64,000 nucleotides of DNA, taken from Anaerolineae bacterium (lineage in GTDB: Bacteria > Chloroflexota > Anaerolineae > 4572-78 > J111). Shown here piece after piece: positions 17,119-26,017 of the stretch. The stretch covers positions 62,001 to 126,000 of the forward strand of contig JAFGNV010000008.1 in NCBI GenBank assembly GCA_016926805.1. Reading direction: 5' to 3'. Within the stretch, counting starts at the first letter, position 1; each line of letters begins with the position of its first letter. The notes below the pieces were generated by a model, which had not been told where the DNA came from, did not search any database, and worked only from the letters and a program-made list of their open reading frames with translations. The position numbers and the translations under genes are program-made.

Positions 17119-18462
17119 TCAGTTGCCCAATTGCCAGATGTTACCTTGATGATTGACCACGTATATTTCACCGGCCTCATCCACTCCAAAGGAACTGATA
17201 TTGGTCCCGGTGAGTTGATGTAACTGCGCTTGCGACCAGCTACCATCAGTTTCCTGCCGCAAACCCCAGATAAGGCCCGAGCAGTAGTCGGCGTAAAAAT
17301 AGGTACCGGTCAGGTTGGGGTGGAGCCGGCCCCGGTAGACATAGCCGCCTGTCACCGAGCAGCCCTGCGTGTGATCGTACTCAGCCACGGGCAGCACCAC
17401 GTCCAGGCTGGTAGGATCGCAGTTGGCAGGATTGAAGCAGTGCCGGCCTTCCATCAACCGCCAGCCGTAATTTTGCCCACCCGACGTCCCGGCCAATTCC
17501 ACGTTCACCTCTTCGTATTGATTTTGGCCCACATCGGCAATGTACATGTCGCCAGTGGTCGAATCAAACGAGAAGCGCCAGGGGTTGCGCCAGCCGTACG
17601 ACCATATTTCGGGGCGGGCGTCGCTCCGACCAACAAAGGGATTGTCCGAGGGAACGCCATAAGGATTAGCCTTGTCCACCTCCAGGCGCAGAATTTTGCC
17701 TAACAACGTGTCCAGACTCTGGCCGTTGTTGTGAGGATCGTTGGCCGAACCGCCATCGCCCATGCCCACGTAAAGATACCCATCCGGGCCAAAGGCAAGC
17801 TGACCGCCGTTGTGATTACCATAAGGCTGCTCGATGGTCAGAAAGATTTTGCCGCTGTCGGGGTTGGCCGCATCCGGGTTGTCCGATGCCTGATAGCGGG
17901 CAATGGTGGTGTGTCCCTGCTTGTTGGTGTAATTAACAAAAAAGAAACCGTTATGGGTATAATCTGGGTGAAAAACCACGCTCAGCAGACCCTGTTCGTT
18001 GGCATTGGAGCCAACCATAGCTACGATGTCCAGAAACGGCGTGGGATTGACCCGACCGTCTTTGATAATCAAAATTTTACCGGTCTGTTCCACCACAAAC
18101 AAACGTCCGCTGCCATCACCGGCATGATTGACAAAGGTGGGACGCTGGAAACCCTCGGCCACTGGAGTCAAGTTCAGACTTAAGCTCTCCAACGGCGGTA
18201 TCGACGCCTGAGTCGCAGGTTTTGTGGCAGTGTCTGTTTCCGGGGTGGGGGGAGAGGTTGGTTTTACCTTGAGCGTATCGCCGGTTGAGGCCTGAGCCGC
18301 GGTTGGGGTTGGTGTCGGGGCTGCCTCGTTAACCGGCGCCTCCTCATCGACGCTGAGGGTAGAGGTGATTGGTACAATGGTCGGTAGAGGTGGTTCCCCC
18401 GACCCGGCAAACTGACAGGCCGTGAGAATTACCAGACTGGTTAGGGTTATCAACTGTTTCAT
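17119..18462 (-). CDS. PQQ-dependent sugar dehydrogenase-like lipoprotein
   Basis: The ATG at 18462 has AGGAG about 10 bp upstream and starts a signal peptide with lipobox LTAC (Cys16); a Thr/Pro-rich linker of about 70 residues follows. The remaining ~350 residues match the six-bladed soluble aldose sugar dehydrogenase/HHIP-like propeller: RPTFVNHAGDGSGRLFVVEQ, NEQGLLSVVFHPDY, GDGGSANDPHNNGQ, EIWSYGWRNPWRFSFD and YADYCSG. Known members oxidise sugar hemiacetals with PQQ and Ca2+ outside the membrane, although many homologues lack a proven substrate. It is coupled to the downstream MFS gene. Confidence 0.88.
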   Translation of the reverse strand: MKQLITLTSLVILTACQFAGSGEPPLPTIVPITSTLSVDEEAPVNEAAPTPTPTAAQASTGDTLKVKPTSPPTPETDTATKPATQASIPPLESLSLNLTPVAEGFQRPTFVNHAGDGSGRLFVVEQTGKILIIKDGRVNPTPFLDIVAMVGSNANEQGLLSVVFHPDYTHNGFFFVNYTNKQGHTTIARYQASDNPDAANPDSGKIFLTIEQPYGNHNGGQLAFGPDGYLYVGMGDGGSANDPHNNGQSLDTLLGKILRLEVDKANPYGVPSDNPFVGRSDARPEIWSYGWRNPWRFSFDSTTGDMYIADVGQNQYEEVNVELAGTSGGQNYGWRLMEGRHCFNPANCDPTSLDVVLPVAEYDHTQGCSVTGGYVYRGRLHPNLTGTYFYADYCSGLIWGLRQETDGSWSQAQLHQLTGTNISSFGVDEAGEIYVVNHQGNIWQLGN

Positions 18463-18584
18463 TTGCGTCCGGTCTCCTGTAAACAATAGCGATAATTGTA
18501 GCATGTTTGATGGGTTGTGACAATGCATTAGCTTTCTATGGGGCTGTCCGAAATTTTGGGACCCGCTTTCTATCTGGAGGGTAT

Positions 18585-18613
18585 TTTCTTAATCTTTATA
18601 AATCGCTTATAAT
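18585..18613 (+). promoter_or_regulatory. Probable glnS promoter
   Basis: A consensus -10 TATAAT lies at 18608-18613, about 110 bp before the glnS start. The -35 region at the expected spacing (around 18585-18590, TTTCTT) is weak, so only the -10 is convincing. The rest of the 18463-18722 gap is AT-rich and holds no other gene; AAGGAG at 18707-18712 is the glnS ribosome site. Confidence 0.45.
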
Positions 18614-18722
18614 TTACCCTATGAATTCTCCGCGTTTCTCTGGGTAACTTCTTGCCCAAAAAACAAGGATTCAACTTCTAAGGCACTTATTTATTTTTCA
18701 AGCAAGAAGGAGTAGAAGAACT

Positions 18723-20414
18723 ATGTCTACGATTGAGGAGGTTGGCGCCCCCTCCAATTTTATTCGAGAGTTGATCAAAGAAGATATCAGAACCAATCGT
18801 TTTGGCGGTCGGGTCCATACCCGCTTTCCCCCGGAGCCAAACGGTTACCTGCATATTGGCCACGCCAAGGGCATTTGCATCAGTTACGGTTTGGCCGAAG
18901 AATTTGGCGGCCTCTATAACCTGCGTTTTGACGACACCAACCCGGTCAAGGAAGAACAAGAATATGTCGACTCCCAGATTGAGGATATTCATTGGCTGGG
19001 CTTTGACTGGAAGGAGCGTTTGTATTATGCCTCCGACTACTTTGAACAGTTGTACGAGTGGGCAATACAATTGATTAAAGACAGTAAGGCTTATGTTGAC
19101 GACCTGAGTGCCGACGAGATCCGTGAATATCGCGGTACGCTCACCGAGCCGGGCAAAAACAGCCCTTACCGTGATCGTTCTGTGGCCGAGAATCTCGATT
19201 TATTTGAGCGCATGCGGGCCGGTGAATTTGAAGAAGGGGCGCGGGTGTTGCGGGCCAAAATCGATATGGCTTCCGGCAACATGAACATGCGTGATCCGGT
19301 GATGTATCGCATCTTGCACGCCACCCACCATCGCACCGGCGACAGGTGGCGCATCTATCCGATGTACGATTGGGCGCACGGTCAATCGGATTCTATTGAG
19401 GGTATCACCCATTCGATGTGTGATTTGGGTTACGAGGATCACCGTCCTCTGTATGATTGGTTTCTGGACCAATTGGGAATTTACCATCCCCGGCAAATTG
19501 AATACGCTCGACTCAATCTCACTTACACTGTTTTAAGTAAACGCAAGCTGATTCGTCTGGTTAAAGAAGGATATGTGCGCGGCTGGGATGACCCCCGCAT
19601 GCCTACCCTCTCAGGCTTGCGGCGGCGTGGCTATACGCCAGAGTCTATCCGTAACTTCATCGAGCGCGTTGGCGTAGCGAAAAATGAGAGTATAGTAGAC
19701 ATCGCCCTGCTCGAACATACGATTCGCGAGGAATTGAATCAGAACGCGCAACGGGTCATGGCCGTACTCGACCCGCTGCGGGTAGTTATTGAGAACTATC
19801 CGGAAGGTCAGGTCGAGGAGATGGAAGCCGTCAACAATCCCGAAGACGCCAGCATGGGCACCCGCAAGGTACCGTTCTCACGGGTCGTTTACATCGAGCG
19901 AGATGATTTTCGGGAAGACCCGCCCAAAAAATTCTTCCGCCTGGCTCCCGGACGAGAAGTGCGGTTGATGCATGCCTATTATCTCACCTGTACGGACGTC
20001 ATCAAGGATGAAAACGGTGAAATTGTGGAATTACGCTGCACCTACGACCCCGCAACGCGGGGCGGCGATTCTCCCGACAGGCGTAAGGTCAAAGGAACGT
20101 TGCATTGGGCATCTGCCGGGCACGCCTTGGACGTAGAAGTGCGCTTGTATGACCATCTCTTTACTCAGGCCGCACCCGAGGATGTGCCGGAAGGGCAGGA
20201 TTTTACGGCAAATATCAATCCAAACTCTTTGCAGGTTTTAACCGGCTGCAAGGTTGAACCGTTTGTGGCTGGAACCACGCCGGGGACTCGTCACCAGTTT
20301 TTGCGAAATGGCTATTTCTGTGTTGACCCCGATTCTACGCCCAACCATCTGGTTTTCAACCGCACCGCGTCGCTGCGCGATACCTGGGCCAAGATAGAAC
20401 AGAAACAGGCATAG
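18723..20414 (+). CDS. glnS: Glutaminyl-tRNA synthetase
   Basis: This 563-residue enzyme charges tRNA-Gln with glutamine using ATP. The class I HIGH motif appears as [21 protein letters not shown] near residues 38-58 and the KMSKS-type loop as [10 protein letters not shown], a form specific for GlnRS (non-discriminating GluRS has a different loop). [17 protein letters not shown]-like sequence and [16 protein letters not shown] also match GlnRS. The C-terminal beta-barrel anticodon-binding domain is present, so the length is normal for a bacterial GlnRS. Many bacteria lack it and use the GatCAB amidotransferase route; its presence here is notable but documented in several non-proteobacterial lineages. 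The start has AAGGAG ten bases upstream. Confidence 0.95.
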   Translation: MSTIEEVGAPSNFIRELIKEDIRTNRFGGRVHTRFPPEPNGYLHIGHAKGICISYGLAEEFGGLYNLRFDDTNPVKEEQEYVDSQIEDIHWLGFDWKERLYYASDYFEQLYEWAIQLIKDSKAYVDDLSADEIREYRGTLTEPGKNSPYRDRSVAENLDLFERMRAGEFEEGARVLRAKIDMASGNMNMRDPVMYRILHATHHRTGDRWRIYPMYDWAHGQSDSIEGITHSMCDLGYEDHRPLYDWFLDQLGIYHPRQIEYARLNLTYTVLSKRKLIRLVKEGYVRGWDDPRMPTLSGLRRRGYTPESIRNFIERVGVAKNESIVDIALLEHTIREELNQNAQRVMAVLDPLRVVIENYPEGQVEEMEAVNNPEDASMGTRKVPFSRVVYIERDDFREDPPKKFFRLAPGREVRLMHAYYLTCTDVIKDENGEIVELRCTYDPATRGGDSPDRRKVKGTLHWASAGHALDVEVRLYDHLFTQAAPEDVPEGQDFTANINPNSLQVLTGCKVEPFVAGTTPGTRHQFLRNGYFCVDPDSTPNHLVFNRTASLRDTWAKIEQKQA

Positions 20415-20432
20415 ATTATGGGTGAGAAGGTT

Positions 20433-20531
20433 GTACCTGTGCAATAGCGGCACAGGGAAGGGGGGATATGGGGGGAACTACCCCCCAACCCCCCGCCCCT
20501 TCGGGGAATTATTCGACCTATTGCACAGGTC
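20433..20531. mobile_element. 99-bp MITE-like element with 9-bp target duplication
   Basis: Terminal inverted repeats of 13 bp match perfectly (20435-20447 ACCTGTGCAATAG and 20518-20530 CTATTGCACAGGT). The element is flanked by the direct repeat GAGAAGGTT at 20424-20432 and 20532-20540, a clear target-site duplication. The interior is G-run/C-run DNA able to form two hairpins (six G with six C near 20470-20487; CCCC-TTCG-GGGG). It contains no coding frame, so it must be mobilised in trans. The right copy of GAGAAGGTT serves as ribosome-binding site for the gene at 20546. Confidence 0.85.
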
Positions 20532-20545
20532 GAGAAGGTTTAACC

Positions 20546-21043
20546 ATGGACGAATCCATCACCAAAACCAAAATCTTTGAATCGATTCAGCAGGAGCGTG
20601 AAGCCTTACAGGTAGTTCTGGACCAACTCACGGTTGAGCAGATGACCCAACCCGGCGTGGAAGGCGACTGGTCGGTGAAGGATATTCTGGCTCATATCTC
20701 AACCTGGGAACAAAAAATGGTGCAGTGGCTTGAAGAGTCGTTGCGGGGGAAAGAGTTACCCGCGCCGTATGGCGTTGCTGACGATCAGGTGAATGAGATC
20801 AACCAACAAATCTATCTGGCCAACAAAAACAGGTCGCTGGCCGAAATTCTGGCCGAGTTTGAAGCCTCGTACCAACAGGCGCTGCAAACCGTAGAATCCC
20901 TGACCGAAGACGACCTGGTCGATCCCCACCGTTTTGCCTGGCGTCGGGGCGAGCCGATGTGGCACCTGGTCGCCGCCAATACGTGGTGGCATTACCGCGA
21001 GCATCGGGAATCCATTAGCAATTGGCTGGCGGGGAATGCTTAA
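20546..21043 (+). CDS. DinB/ClbS-DfsB-like four-helix-bundle protein
   Basis: The ATG at 20546 is chosen because GAGAAGG precedes it at normal spacing and because the upstream extension runs through the MITE. The 165-residue product has WSVKDILAHISTWE near residue 50 and HLVAANTWWHYREHRESI at the C-terminus, giving the His residues that bind a divalent metal in the DinB/YfiT superfamily. The pattern GVEGDWSVKDILAH-xx-WE is closest to the ClbS/DfsB branch, in which ClbS detoxifies colibactin and DfsB conjugates bacillithiol-type thiols in other settings. The role here is unknown; stress or toxin resistance is a guess from the family. Confidence 0.75.
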   Translation: MDESITKTKIFESIQQEREALQVVLDQLTVEQMTQPGVEGDWSVKDILAHISTWEQKMVQWLEESLRGKELPAPYGVADDQVNEINQQIYLANKNRSLAEILAEFEASYQQALQTVESLTEDDLVDPHRFAWRRGEPMWHLVAANTWWHYREHRESISNWLAGNA

Positions 21044-21136
21044 ACCCTCCAAACTTCACCCCGGCGATAAAATTACCACGGTGTCGCCCTGGTGGGGCGG
21101 GCCGGGAACCTGCCCCATCGTCAAAAGGATTAACCT

Positions 21137-21937
21137 ATGACCACAACCGAAAAACTCATCCTGGCGTTCCTATTTGTTGGGGTGGTAGTTGTCTTTGTAG
21201 CGGTTGCGGGGCTGCTCTTTCTCTTGTGGCAAGACTCCGCCCCTCAGCTTGAACCCCAACCCGAACTGGCGATGGCGGTTCCATCGCCGTCGCCCGCGCC
21301 TACTCTGACCCTATTACTTATCCCTACCCCGTCTCTTCCATCGCTGGTGAGTCCTACGGAACCACTCCTTCCCACCCCGACCAGTACTCTGGTGGTGAAC
21401 CAAACGTCGACACCCAAACCTACCTCAACCCCGGCCAATTGCCTCAATGACGTCCGTAATTTCGAGGCCAGCGGTCTCATTACCAACCAGGAAGTGCAAG
21501 ACTTTTTGCAAACAACCATCCCTCTGAACCATCTGAACCGCTGCACCCGCCTCAGCTACATCTCCGTCACCAGCGAGCAACAGGCAACCCCGGTTTCGGG
21601 TCGCTTTGTGCCGCTCTTTCGCCACATTGCCGTATATGCGGTCAGTGGGGGGTATCAGGGCTCCGGCGAAATTCTGGATACCCTCACCCACGAAATCGGC
21701 CATAACGTCCACTATAATCTCCGTATCGACAATCTGGAATTGGCCAATCAATGGGCCGAGTTGCACCAGCAAGATGCTGGTTTTGTTAGTGACTACGCTC
21801 GCACCGATGAGTTTGAAGATTTTGCCGAATCTTATCGGGTGTACGTGCGGCAACCCCAAATCCTGCAACTATACAGCCCGCTCAAATACGAATTTTTGCG
21901 CGTAAACGTGTTTGATGGATTCGAATATCCGCACTAA
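21137..21937 (+). CDS. Membrane-anchored zinc metallopeptidase-like protein
   Basis: The 266-residue protein has one N-terminal transmembrane helix (residues ~8-30), a Pro/Thr/Ser linker of about 65 residues, and a catalytic-type domain with HEIGH at residues 185-189 (LTHEIGHNVHYNL), the HExxH zinc signature of gluzincin/metzincin peptidases. A downstream acidic segment, DEFEDFAESYRVYV, is placed where a third zinc ligand Glu is found in related proteins. It would act outside the membrane. The start has AAAGGA ten bases upstream. Specificity is unknown. Confidence 0.75.
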   Translation: MTTTEKLILAFLFVGVVVVFVAVAGLLFLLWQDSAPQLEPQPELAMAVPSPSPAPTLTLLLIPTPSLPSLVSPTEPLLPTPTSTLVVNQTSTPKPTSTPANCLNDVRNFEASGLITNQEVQDFLQTTIPLNHLNRCTRLSYISVTSEQQATPVSGRFVPLFRHIAVYAVSGGYQGSGEILDTLTHEIGHNVHYNLRIDNLELANQWAELHQQDAGFVSDYARTDEFEDFAESYRVYVRQPQILQLYSPLKYEFLRVNVFDGFEYPH

Positions 21938-21952
21938 TAACGGGGACTGTTA

Positions 21953-22456
21953 ATGCCAGTACAAAATATTCTTTTGTTAGGTGACCCAAGGTTGTATGAA
22001 GTGAGTCAACCGGTTAGCCAGGGCGAACTCGCAAGTCTGAAAGTGGCTGTCCAAGACCTCCACGATACGATGATGGATTTTCGCCAGCAGTATGGTGCGG
22101 GGCGGGCCATCGCCGCGCCCCAAATTGGGGTAATGAAACGACTCGTTTACATGCACATCAATGCCCCCGTTGTTTTCATTAATCCCGTCATCGACCAGCA
22201 CAGCGAGGAGATGATGACCCTCTGGGACGACTGTATGAGTTTCCCCGATTTGTTGGTCAAGGTACAGCGTCATCGGCGATGTCGAATCACCTTTCGGGAT
22301 ATGGCCTGGACTGAACAATCGATGTGGCTGGAGAACGATTTATCCGAACTTCTCCAGCATGAATGTGATCACCTGGACGGGATACTGGCCGTGTCGCGGG
22401 CCCTGGATGCTCACTCGTTTGCTTTACGCAGTCAGAAATCGCTTTTGTCCGCGTAA
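21953..22456 (+). CDS. Peptide-deformylase-like metalloenzyme
   Basis: All three deformylase motifs are visible: GAGRAIAAPQIG (motif 1, usually GxGLAAPQ), DDCMSFPD (motif 2, usually EGCLS, with metal ligand Cys94) and QHECDHLDGIL (motif 3, His136 and His140 with Glu137). Length (167 residues) is normal. Peptide deformylase removes the formyl group from nascent N-terminal Met. The replacement of EGCLS by DDCMS is unlike the housekeeping enzyme and puts this with divergent paralogues. It follows the peptidase by 15 bp and is probably cotranscribed. Confidence 0.8.
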   Translation: MPVQNILLLGDPRLYEVSQPVSQGELASLKVAVQDLHDTMMDFRQQYGAGRAIAAPQIGVMKRLVYMHINAPVVFINPVIDQHSEEMMTLWDDCMSFPDLLVKVQRHRRCRITFRDMAWTEQSMWLENDLSELLQHECDHLDGILAVSRALDAHSFALRSQKSLLSA

Positions 22457-22494
22457 GAGGTGATTGGTGACCCGTAACTTAGGCATTTTTATTT

Positions 22495-22821
22495 ATGATG
22501 AACCAAACCGACCCATCCTTTGATGTTAAAACCGATGCTGAATACAAGGCACTCTGGCAGACCTGCGGGCCAATTGAGGTCAAAATGGTCGAAAAGTGCG
22601 GGCAGTGCGTGCATAACCTGCACGACACCTTCTACTATGAAACTCCCTACAAAAAACCGCAGGGGATTTGCACCGCTTTGCTGCATGTGTTAGACCTGTA
22701 TGCCTGGCGGGTCGCCCTTGGTTTTCCCTCGTGGCAGGCGGATGACCGGCATACGTACCGAATTCACTGCCCCGACGCCACCGGAACGGTGTGGGAGATG
22801 CGCAAGGTGGCCAGCAAATAG
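22495..22821 (+). CDS. TIGR04076-like small conserved protein
   Basis: This 108-residue soluble protein has the arrangement MVEKCGQCVHNLHDTFYYE, PQGICTAL and YRIHCPDATGTVWEM, which matches the Cys-spaced pattern of the TIGR04076 family of unknown function (a V-E-x-x-C-x-x-x-H motif, P-x-G-x-C, and a terminal C-P/x-D). The spaced Cys residues suggest metal or redox chemistry. I see no good ribosome site directly before the two adjacent ATGs at 22495 and 22498. It ends 7 bp before the convergent dehydrogenase gene. Confidence 0.65.
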   Translation: MMNQTDPSFDVKTDAEYKALWQTCGPIEVKMVEKCGQCVHNLHDTFYYETPYKKPQGICTALLHVLDLYAWRVALGFPSWQADDRHTYRIHCPDATGTVWEMRKVASK

Positions 22822-22828
22822 ATTGGGG

Positions 22829-25762
22829 TCAGGTTTTAGGGTTAAGGGCCTTCCTCAAAATCTCCGCCGGATGCATCACCTGTCGGCCCGTGCCATGCTT
22901 GACTTGCTGGCGACAGCTTGCGCCAGCAGCCGCAATAATCACCTCCTGGCCTTGCTCGCGGACGGCGGGGAACAAACGCCGCTCACCCATTGCCACCGAA
23001 ATATCGTAATGTTCAGCCTCGTAGCCAAAGGAACCGGCCAACCCGCAGCAGCCGGAGTCAACCTCGGTGACTGTGTAACCGGACGGCAGGGTCAGGGTGC
23101 GTTTGCTGGGGTCGGTGCCGACCAAAGACTTTTGCTGGCAGTGGCCGTGCAGCAGAATCTGGCGCACCTCGTCGGTAAACGTCAACTTTAACTGGCCTTC
23201 ATCGGCCAGTTTGGCCATAAATTCTTCAAAGGTGTAGCAGTGTTGGGCCACCACCTTAACCCGGGGATCGTCGGGTAGCAGATACAGGTACTCATCCCGC
23301 ATCGAGAGCAAACAACTGGGTTCCAACCCCACAATCGGGATTCCCTGCTCGGCAAAGGGAGCCAGCCGGTCAACAGTATCCCGGGCGGCCCGGCGAGCTT
23401 TGGACACCCATCCTTTGGAGATCATGGGGCGTCCGCAACACTTGTGGCCGGGCAGGATGACCTCAAATCCGGCGGCTTCCAAAACCTCGGTGGCGGCGAT
23501 GGCCACGTGGGGGTAGTTGTAGTTGTTAAACGTGTCATTAAATAGAACAACCTGTTGTTTGTCTGCCGACGGTTGGCGATTGGTTGTCGGTCGCCGTTTG
23601 AACCAGCGATGAAAAGGTTGCTGGGCAAATTCCGGCATCTGTCTGGCGCGGCTGATCCCCACAAATTTCTCCAGCCCCCACTTTACCAACCCATTCCTCA
23701 TGATCCAATTGATGAAAGGCGCTTGCGGCCCGCTGCTCAACCGGCTCCACAAAGCAATATCGGCAAAAATTCTCGAGCGCAACGGAATGCCATGCTTCTG
23801 GTAATAATGGCCGAGAAACTCGAACTTGATTTTAGCCATATCCACCGATGAGGGACATTCGGCCTTACAGGCTTTACACTCAATGCACAAATCCATCACC
23901 TCGTACATTCGCTCGTTGGTGAGTTCTTCCGGCGGCAAAAGACCGGATAGGGCAGCTCGCAACGCATTGGCCCGGCCCCGGGTGCTGTGTTCCTCCTCCC
24001 GGGTGACCATAAAACTGGGACACATGGTGCCGTCGGTTCGTTTCAAACATACCCCGGCCCCGTTGCACATCTCCACGGCCCGGTGGAACCCCATATCGTT
24101 GCTGAAGTCAAGGATTTCTTTCACCGGAACAGTCTGATAATCGACCCCGTAGCGCAAGTTTTCGGTCATGGAGGGGCCGTCGATAATGTTGCCCGGGTTA
24201 AGAATCCGATGGGGGTCAAACGCTTGTTTGACTTCTTTGAACAGGGCGTATAACTCCGGCCCAAAGAACCTTTCATTCAGCCAACTGCGAGCGCGACCAT
24301 CGCCGTGCTCGCTGGAAAACGCGCCGCCGTATTTTCCCAACAATTCCACCGAAAATTGAGCAATGATTGGCAGTTTGTTTATTTCTGGGGCAAGTTTGGT
24401 GTTGATGATGGGCCGAAGATGCAAGCATCCCGCGCTGGCGTGGGCGTGGTAGTTAACATTGGTGCCCAGCTCCCGGCAAAATTCTTCCAGGCGAATAATG
24501 TAGTCGGCCAGGTGTTCCACCGGCACGGCGGCGTCTTCGATAAAGGGGATGGGTTTGTAGTCGCCTTTTATGCTCATCAGCAGGCCCACCCCTGCCTTGC
24601 GCACCTCCCAAACGCTGTTTTGCCGGACGGGGTCAAAGGCTGGTACAAGGGCTGTGTAGTTGACCTTTTCTTTTTGGAGATGTTGCCTGAGCCGGTCGAT
24701 TTTGGCTTTGAGTTCGGCCTCGCTTTCACCGTAAAACTCGGTGGCCAGCAGGCAGTACGGCGAGCCTTCAATAAAGGTGGCCAATAGCCGGGCATAAGCC
24801 GGAACCTGGCGGCACATGGTCAGCCCGAGGTTGTCGATGAGCTCGATGGCCGATGGGTCAGTTTGCAAAATAGTGGTCACAGCATCGAGGGCCTGGTGTA
24901 GATTGTCAAAATGGATGATGGCCAGGGCGGTTTTGGTGGGCAGCGGCACCAGGTTGAGTTTGACGCCGGTCATCACTGCCAACGTGCCTTCCGAACCGCA
25001 GATCAATTTGGCCAGATTGAACCGCTGGTCTTGCGGATAGTTATACGTCACCCCTTCTACAAAGCGGTCCAGATTATAACCCCCGCAACGCCGCCAGTGG
25101 CGTGGCGTCCCGGCCCGGATTGTGTCGGCATGGAGCCGGGTGATTTCGTTCACGCGCCGGTAGATGGCACCCTCCAGGCCATTTTGTTGCTGGCGTTGGG
25201 CCAACGCGTTGGCCTCCAGCGGGCCAAATCTGGCCAGACTACCGTCGCTTAAAATTACGTTGCACTCGATGAGGTGGTCGGCCGACATGCCATACAAAAT
25301 GGAATGGCTGCCGGTGGCGTTGTTGCCAATAATCCCGCCGATGGCGGCTCGATTGCCGGTGGCCGGATCCGGGCCGAATTTCAGACCTGTTGGTTTTAAC
25401 TGACGGTTGAGCAGGTCGAACACCATGCCAGGCTGGACTCGAACCCATCGTTCTTCAGGGTTGATCTCCAGAATCTGGTCCAGGCGGTTTAGATCAATAA
25501 TCAAAGCTTCGTTAACTGATTGCCCGGCCAGGCTGGTGCCGGCGGTACGGGGCAGAATGGGCACGCGGTATTGGGCTGCCAGTTCCACGGCGACATGCAC
25601 GTCATCCACTGTTTTGGGGATGAGCACACCGTAGGGCATCACCTGGTAAATGCTGGCGTCGGTGCTGTAGAACATCCGGCTGTAATCATCGGTGCGGAGT
25701 TGGCCGACAACTCTTTTTTGCAGATCATTGAGAAAATCAGGGAGGGCCTTGGGCTGAACCAT
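22829..25762 (-). CDS. FAD- and Fe-S-binding 2-hydroxyacid dehydrogenase (GlcD-GlcF fusion type)
   Basis: The 977-residue protein joins an FAD-binding PCMH-type domain (PRTAGTSLAGQSV, PATGNRAAIGGIIGNNATGSH), a C-terminal FAD-linked oxidase domain, and a GlcF-like region with two iron-sulfur motifs (CNGAGVCLKRTDGTMCPS and CIECKACKAECP) and CCG-type motifs (HKCCGRPM, GHCQQKS, DSGCCGLAGSFG). This order matches the single-chain D-lactate or D-2-hydroxyglutarate/glycolate dehydrogenase family, which feeds electrons to the quinone pool or a ferredoxin. Length is normal for the fused form. AAGGAG lies seven bases before the ATG at 25762. The substrate cannot be told from sequence. Confidence 0.88.
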   Translation of the reverse strand: MVQPKALPDFLNDLQKRVVGQLRTDDYSRMFYSTDASIYQVMPYGVLIPKTVDDVHVAVELAAQYRVPILPRTAGTSLAGQSVNEALIIDLNRLDQILEINPEERWVRVQPGMVFDLLNRQLKPTGLKFGPDPATGNRAAIGGIIGNNATGSHSILYGMSADHLIECNVILSDGSLARFGPLEANALAQRQQQNGLEGAIYRRVNEITRLHADTIRAGTPRHWRRCGGYNLDRFVEGVTYNYPQDQRFNLAKLICGSEGTLAVMTGVKLNLVPLPTKTALAIIHFDNLHQALDAVTTILQTDPSAIELIDNLGLTMCRQVPAYARLLATFIEGSPYCLLATEFYGESEAELKAKIDRLRQHLQKEKVNYTALVPAFDPVRQNSVWEVRKAGVGLLMSIKGDYKPIPFIEDAAVPVEHLADYIIRLEEFCRELGTNVNYHAHASAGCLHLRPIINTKLAPEINKLPIIAQFSVELLGKYGGAFSSEHGDGRARSWLNERFFGPELYALFKEVKQAFDPHRILNPGNIIDGPSMTENLRYGVDYQTVPVKEILDFSNDMGFHRAVEMCNGAGVCLKRTDGTMCPSFMVTREEEHSTRGRANALRAALSGLLPPEELTNERMYEVMDLCIECKACKAECPSSVDMAKIKFEFLGHYYQKHGIPLRSRIFADIALWSRLSSGPQAPFINWIMRNGLVKWGLEKFVGISRARQMPEFAQQPFHRWFKRRPTTNRQPSADKQQVVLFNDTFNNYNYPHVAIAATEVLEAAGFEVILPGHKCCGRPMISKGWVSKARRAARDTVDRLAPFAEQGIPIVGLEPSCLLSMRDEYLYLLPDDPRVKVVAQHCYTFEEFMAKLADEGQLKLTFTDEVRQILLHGHCQQKSLVGTDPSKRTLTLPSGYTVTEVDSGCCGLAGSFGYEAEHYDISVAMGERRLFPAVREQGQEVIIAAAGASCRQQVKHGTGRQVMHPAEILRKALNPKT

Positions 25763-25883
25763 ATCAATCTCCTTGGTTGGTGATAAAATTTCTCTGTCTT
25801 AAAGTTTGAGGGGAGATTATACACCTGAGACGGGGATGTTGTCCAGACGAATGGATTTGAGGGAAGCCAGATTTCGGGCCAAG

Positions 25884-25916
25884 AGACCCCAGGGGTTTCA
25901 AAAACCCCCGGGGTCT
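25884..25916. repeat. Near-perfect inverted repeat in intergenic DNA
   Basis: Bases 25884-25898 and 25902-25916 pair over 14 of 15 positions around a 3-base loop (AGACCCC-x-GGGGTTT). There is no T run on either side. It lies between the dehydrogenase start and the recA terminator; the rest of the 25763-26017 gap shows nothing else convincing. Confidence 0.5.
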
Positions 25917-25953
25917 ACCCAAAACTGGATATGAGGATTTAAGCACAAAGGAA

Positions 25954-25991
25954 AAGGCGCGGGGCTAATGTTGGTTAATGCTTACGCGCCT
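25954..25991 (-). terminator. Probable recA terminator
   Basis: On the minus strand, CGCGCCT (25991-25985) pairs with AGGCGCG (25961-25955), and the stem is followed by CTTTTCCTTTG, a U-rich tract. It starts 27 bp after the recA stop. The long loop makes the call moderate. Confidence 0.5.
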
Positions 25992-26017
25992 CTCAAGAGC
26001 GCAGATGCGTTTGGAGC

